Below are positions 59,828 to 64,000 of a DNA stretch of 64,000 nucleotides, in pieces. The DNA comes from an uncultured SAR86 cluster bacterium (GTDB lineage Bacteria > Pseudomonadota > Gammaproteobacteria > Magnimaribacterales > D2472). Made by a program: the position numbers and the translations under genes. A model generated the notes under the pieces. The model saw only the letters and a program-made list of their open reading frames with translations. It did not search any database and had not been told where the DNA came from. Location: contig CACIJE010000002.1 of assembly GCA_902586925.1 (NCBI GenBank), positions 1 through 64,000 of the forward strand. The letters are read 5' to 3'. How positions within the stretch are numbered: position 1 is the first letter of the stretch; every line of letters starts with the position of its first letter.

Positions 59828-61924
59828 ATGTATAAGAGTTTACTACTAGTTATAATAATTATTTCATCATGCATAGATGAAAGTCATAAAATGAAAACAA
59901 TTACAGAGAAGCAGCCATATGAACTTGAACAGCATGGTGATATAAGAATTGATAACTATTATTGGATTAGAGATGACTCCAGAAGTGATCCAAAAGTAAT
60001 TGCATATCTAGAAAATGAAAATGATATAGCTAATAAATGGTTTAAATCTAAAAAAGACTATCAGTCCGATATAGTTAAGGAGCTCATGGAACAAGTTCCT
60101 GATGAAGAAGTAACATTTCCAATTAATAATAATAACTATAAGTATTATCAAAAAATAGAAAAGGATGATCAATTACCCCGTTATTTTTTTAAAGATAAAG
60201 ATAATAATGAGGTTTTATATTTAAATCCAAATTTAAACCTTAAAAATCAAAATTATTACTCTATTGGATCAATTGCGCCCTCTCCTAGTAATTTGTTTGT
60301 TGCCTATACAGAGGATGATAATGGTAGACGTGAATATACTTTGAAAATTATTAATACTGGAAGTCTTAATATACTTGACGATAATATTATAGATATATCG
60401 AATAATATTGTTTGGTCTAATGATAATAAATATATTATTTATCTAAAAAAAGATCCTATAACGTTAATTGCTAACTCAGTATATGTTCATAAAATAGGAA
60501 CATTGCAGGATGATGATGTTTTAATTTATAAAGAAAACGATAAAGAATTTAATATTAATCTATATAGATCAAAAACTAAAAAATATGCATATATCGATAT
60601 TGATTCAACTAATTCTAATGAAATTAAACTTATTGATCTTGATGATCCAATTGATGATCCAATAACTTTTATTACAAGATCAGATAATCACCTATATTAT
60701 TTAGAACATATCAAAAACGAGGAATTCATTGTTAGATCTAACAAAAATGCTCCTAACTTTAAGATATTAAAAGCTAAAACAATTGGCGATGATATTGATA
60801 ATTTTGAATCCATCATTGAACATAATGATGATATTTATATCAGTGATACATTACTTGTAAATGAAGATTTAGTTTTAGAAGTTAGAAAGTTTGGACTCCC
60901 AGAAATTAGTATTCACAATCTTTCATCTTCTGTATCTTATGATATTAAATTTCCAGAAAATGCTTATGATGTAAGTCTTTCTTATAATAATGAGACAACT
61001 AATGACAATTTTAATTACCAATATTCAAGTCTCATAACGCCGAGATCTATTTTTAATTACAACTTAATAAATAAAAAATCTACGTCATTACTTTCAAAAA
61101 AAATTGTTTCATATGATAAATTAAATTATAAATCTGATAGATTTTTCATTACAGCTAGAGATAACGAACAAATTCCAGTTGTAACCGTTGCTCACAAGGA
61201 TACAGTTTTAGATAGTGCCCCTATACTATTCTATGGTTATGGCTCCTATGGGATTAATATAGATGCGCAGTTTAGAGAGTCTTTAATACCTCTGCTAAAT
61301 AGAGGTTTTATATTTGCTATTATCAATATAAGAGGTGGTGGTGAAATGGGAAAGGAATGGTATGAAAAAGGAAGAATGTTTAATAAGATGAATACCTTTT
61401 ATGATTTTAATGATGGTGTTAAAGAAGTTCTAAAATTAGGAATTGGTGATCCCGAAAATGTTTTTGCTAGAGGTGGAAGTGCTGGTGGTTTATTAATGGG
61501 AGCTATAGTAAATTTAGAGCCTGAACTATATAAAGGAATTCTGTCTGGCGTCCCTTTTGTAGATGTTTTAACGACAATGTCTGACCCGTCTATCCCCCTT
61601 ACGACATTTGAATACGATGAATGGGGTAATCCAGCAAACATAGATGAGTATAATTATATGAAACAATATTCTCCTTACGACAATATAGACAAACTTAATT
61701 ATCCCTCAATTTTTATTACATCAAGTTTGTTTGATTCACAGGTTCAGTATTTTGAACCTGCTAAATATATTGCAAAACTCAAAGAATACAATCAATCGGA
61801 AAATGTTATTTTAATGAAAATGAATCTTATTGGTGGCCATGGTGGCCTTAGTGGCAAAATTAATCAATTTAAAGAAATTGCTGAAGAGTATAGTTTTATT
61901 TTAAATCTATCAGATGCAGAATAG
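59828..61924 (+). CDS. Oligopeptidase B-like S9A serine peptidase, putative lipoprotein
   Basis: Lipobox-like IISSC; HGDIRIDNYYWIRDDSRSDPKVIAYLENEN; GGSAGGLLMGAIVNLEPELYKGILSGVPFVDVLTTM; catalytic-His region GGHGGLSGK. Confidence 0.92.
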   Translation: MYKSLLLVIIIISSCIDESHKMKTITEKQPYELEQHGDIRIDNYYWIRDDSRSDPKVIAYLENENDIANKWFKSKKDYQSDIVKELMEQVPDEEVTFPINNNNYKYYQKIEKDDQLPRYFFKDKDNNEVLYLNPNLNLKNQNYYSIGSIAPSPSNLFVAYTEDDNGRREYTLKIINTGSLNILDDNIIDISNNIVWSNDNKYIIYLKKDPITLIANSVYVHKIGTLQDDDVLIYKENDKEFNINLYRSKTKKYAYIDIDSTNSNEIKLIDLDDPIDDPITFITRSDNHLYYLEHIKNEEFIVRSNKNAPNFKILKAKTIGDDIDNFESIIEHNDDIYISDTLLVNEDLVLEVRKFGLPEISIHNLSSSVSYDIKFPENAYDVSLSYNNETTNDNFNYQYSSLITPRSIFNYNLINKKSTSLLSKKIVSYDKLNYKSDRFFITARDNEQIPVVTVAHKDTVLDSAPILFYGYGSYGINIDAQFRESLIPLLNRGFIFAIINIRGGGEMGKEWYEKGRMFNKMNTFYDFNDGVKEVLKLGIGDPENVFARGGSAGGLLMGAIVNLEPELYKGILSGVPFVDVLTTMSDPSIPLTTFEYDEWGNPANIDEYNYMKQYSPYDNIDKLNYPSIFITSSLFDSQVQYFEPAKYIAKLKEYNQSENVILMKMNLIGGHGGLSGKINQFKEIAEEYSFILNLSDAE

Positions 61925-62082
61925 GAATATTCATATTATATTTAATATTTTGCATTTCGTTGTCAGTAATATCAATAAATAAATTATCTGTAACCCCTGC
62001 TCTAGTATTATTAACATATTTACATTTTTTTATAATTTTTTTTCAAATGGTTACGTCCTGATACTCAAATCCTAATACATAA

Positions 62083-63033
62083 CTACTCAACAGAACTTCT
62101 TATAATCTTTAGTTCTTTTGTAAGGACACTTCCAATTGCAGTATGTGATAAATTTTCTCTTGTAATACCAATTATGTCAGCTATGGTCTCTGCTGCGTAT
62201 ATTCCTGTACAGTGACCACCCATAAATTTAGTTAAGCCATTATCTTTTAGCCAATTAGCTGTTGTAGATATTGTATTATCACTAGCCTTAAACAAATGAA
62301 ATCCACCTATAGCACCATATACTGGCTCATTTTTTATTGATTGAAGTTTCATTGCAGTATTTATAATTCCTGAGTGACCACATCCTGACATCATTATCCA
62401 ACCATTATCTGTTAACATACCAACAGATTGATCATCCCGGATTATGTCTGGTATTGTTAAATCCTTATCAAGATAAAATCCTTTTGGCCCATTATATTTT
62501 TCAACAACCCTTTCGACTGTCCCAGTAGCATAAAGATTATTCGATATCTTTTTGTAATCATCTAATATGATGAAACTTATGCCCTCTTCTTCCGCAGCTT
62601 TTTTGAATTTAGATGAATCTCTATAGTTTCCTGGACCCTCCATTGAACCATCCTTGTAATATCTTTGATCAAAAAAACCTCTAGCTACATAAACTTCAGA
62701 AAAAGCATCTGCATTTAACTCTTTATATACTTGTCTTAATTTTATTAATCCGCCTGTGTGATCACTATGAAAATGACTCAGTACTACTTTATTTACTTTT
62801 GAGAGGTCTTTGTTTAATATCTTTGCATTATGTAAAACTGTATCTTCATGGAAACCAGTATCAAACAAAACTGACTCTTCATCACTTTCATAAAGCGCTG
62901 AAAAACTCCATTCGCCAAAACCACCATAATTTGAAATATTTGTTGCCAAAACTGTAATTTTATATTCGGCTGAAACATTTACTGTTAGAAATAAAATTAA
63001 GAAATTTAAATATCTAATTCTTTTGGACCACAT
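62083..63033 (-). CDS. Secreted metallo-beta-lactamase-fold hydrolase (dihydropterin-phosphate synthase-like MBL)
   Basis: Signal peptide; VVLSHFHSDHTGGLIKLRQV; MMSGCGHSGIINTAMKLQ; IGGFHLFKAS. Confidence 0.88.
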   Translation of the reverse strand: MWSKRIRYLNFLILFLTVNVSAEYKITVLATNISNYGGFGEWSFSALYESDEESVLFDTGFHEDTVLHNAKILNKDLSKVNKVVLSHFHSDHTGGLIKLRQVYKELNADAFSEVYVARGFFDQRYYKDGSMEGPGNYRDSSKFKKAAEEEGISFIILDDYKKISNNLYATGTVERVVEKYNGPKGFYLDKDLTIPDIIRDDQSVGMLTDNGWIMMSGCGHSGIINTAMKLQSIKNEPVYGAIGGFHLFKASDNTISTTANWLKDNGLTKFMGGHCTGIYAAETIADIIGITRENLSHTAIGSVLTKELKIIRSSVE

Positions 63034-63311
63034 AATGCTACCTTAATACTTGATGCTCCACCTTCCAATATTGGATCTAAATTAGTAAGTAAGCCTGTCT
63101 CAATTCTCCAATTGAGATACTTGGCCTGATCATCCAAAGACTCCCAATCTTCAATTAAATGAACTGTATTTGTTGATTCATCTATATAGGTATCAACTGA
63201 TATACATCCTTTATATGCACGAGTATCAGGCAATGCATCTTTCATTGCATTCTTGAGTGTTTCTAATGTGTCAGCTTTAGCTGGAAATGAAACAATAACT
63301 AAGTTTTTCAT
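63006..63311 (-). CDS. Antibiotic biosynthesis monooxygenase (ABM)-family protein
   Basis: LVIVSFPAKADTLETLKNAMKDALPDTRAYKGCISVDTYIDESTNTVHLIEDWESLDDQAKYLNWRIETG. Confidence 0.83.
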   Translation of the reverse strand: MKNLVIVSFPAKADTLETLKNAMKDALPDTRAYKGCISVDTYIDESTNTVHLIEDWESLDDQAKYLNWRIETGLLTNLDPILEGGASSIKVALCGPKELDI

Positions 63312-63320
63312 ATTTCCTCC

Positions 63321-64000
63321 TTATTTTATAAATTCAGTGACTTCCTCTAAAAACCTATCAAACGATGGTTGATGGTTATACATCATATGGCCAGACTCAA
63401 ACTCTGAAAATATAACTCTATTCATGTCTACAGAATTATCATACATGAAATTTTCAGCTGTAAAACATGGCGTAGCAAGATCAAAAAGCCCACATGAGAC
63501 GTAAACTTTAAAATCTTTGTTATATCTTTGTGCCCTTGCAATATGTGGAACAGTATTTACATATCCAAAATCATTACCTTTCCATTCTTGAGGATGTTTC
63601 CAGTTATAAAAAACTTTTGAATCTCCACTCTGATACAACATATCCATTTTTACTCCTATCTCACCAAACCAAGTATGAATAGCAGTTACATATGCTGACA
63701 TAAAACCTTCGCTTGAAACATCAGTATCAGAATACTGGCCTCCTGCAATATAGTCAGCATTTTTATATCTTGAATCTAACCTACCCACTGAAAAACCCTC
63801 ATCTCTCAATAATTCTTTTCTAAAACTTGATGGATCAACTCGCATATCAAAATCTTCAACAAATCTCTTACTGAGACCGGTAAAGTACGAGTATTTTTGC
63901 ATAACAGCATTTTTTTCACTTTTTGATATTCTTGTTCCTTTTAAAAGAGCTGGCCCATATTCATTTAGACTAAAATTTTTAGATTCAACGTAAAAGTCAT
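63321..64000 (-). CDS. Peptidase S10-like (serine carboxypeptidase) protein, N-terminus runs off the right edge
   Basis: VYVSCGLFDLATPCFTAENFMYD...FSEFESGHMMYNHQPSFDRFLEEV; reverse frame stays open upstream of the track's Met at 63902 (DFYVESKNFSLNEYGPALLKGTRISKSEKNAV). Confidence 0.78.
   Translation of the reverse strand, partial: DFYVESKNFSLNEYGPALLKGTRISKSEKNAVMQKYSYFTGLSKRFVEDFDMRVDPSSFRKELLRDEGFSVGRLDSRYKNADYIAGGQYSDTDVSSEGFMSAYVTAIHTWFGEIGVKMDMLYQSGDSKVFYNWKHPQEWKGNDFGYVNTVPHIARAQRYNKDFKVYVSCGLFDLATPCFTAENFMYDNSVDMNRVIFSEFESGHMMYNHQPSFDRFLEEVTEFIK

Noticed and set aside
43205-64000. Possibility that the accessory region is a mobile island
   Set aside because: No integrase, transposase, tRNA junction or direct repeats are visible, and composition looks similar to the rest; the region may simply be a variable locus.

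Overview
The window is an AT-rich, very gene-dense stretch of a gammaproteobacterial chromosome. Gene order and composition resemble streamlined marine lineages such as SAR86, but that taxonomic placement is inference only. I see no tRNA, rRNA, CRISPR array, transposase or prophage. The first ~43 kb is mostly conserved core: metG/mrp, mlaA, dusA, nhaB, nudC, rne, a compacted rluC-rpmF-fabDG-acpP-mltG-tmk-holB block, an AGCS symporter, a GH16 laminarinase-like lipoprotein, trmA, nfuA, csiV-mfd, two acyl-CoA dehydrogenases, gap, a complete nqrABCDEF-apbE-nqrM operon, aceA, purB, mnmA, icd, clpSA and infA. The last ~21 kb is accessory. It holds a TonB receptor, ring-hydroxylase-like FAD monooxygenase, extradiol-type VOC dioxygenase, FAH-family hydrolase, two GST-like proteins, nitroreductase, aldehyde dehydrogenase, alpha/beta hydrolase, sulfatase, DUF1330 protein, cytochrome b561 and a TetR regulator. 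The most interesting observation is an 18-bp pseudopalindrome, (A/T)TTAGTCA-NN-TGGATAAA. I found it three times, once in each of the three divergent promoter regions of this accessory cluster and at an almost constant distance from the minus-strand start codon. This suggests a TetR-controlled catabolic regulon that I cannot match to a known one. Other notable points: apparent loss of structural zinc ligands in NudC, RNase E and HolB; near-absence of intergenic space between convergent genes; a G8 tract at the TonB receptor ribosome-binding site; and two small genes missing from the ORF track (nqrM and a DUF2970 protein).
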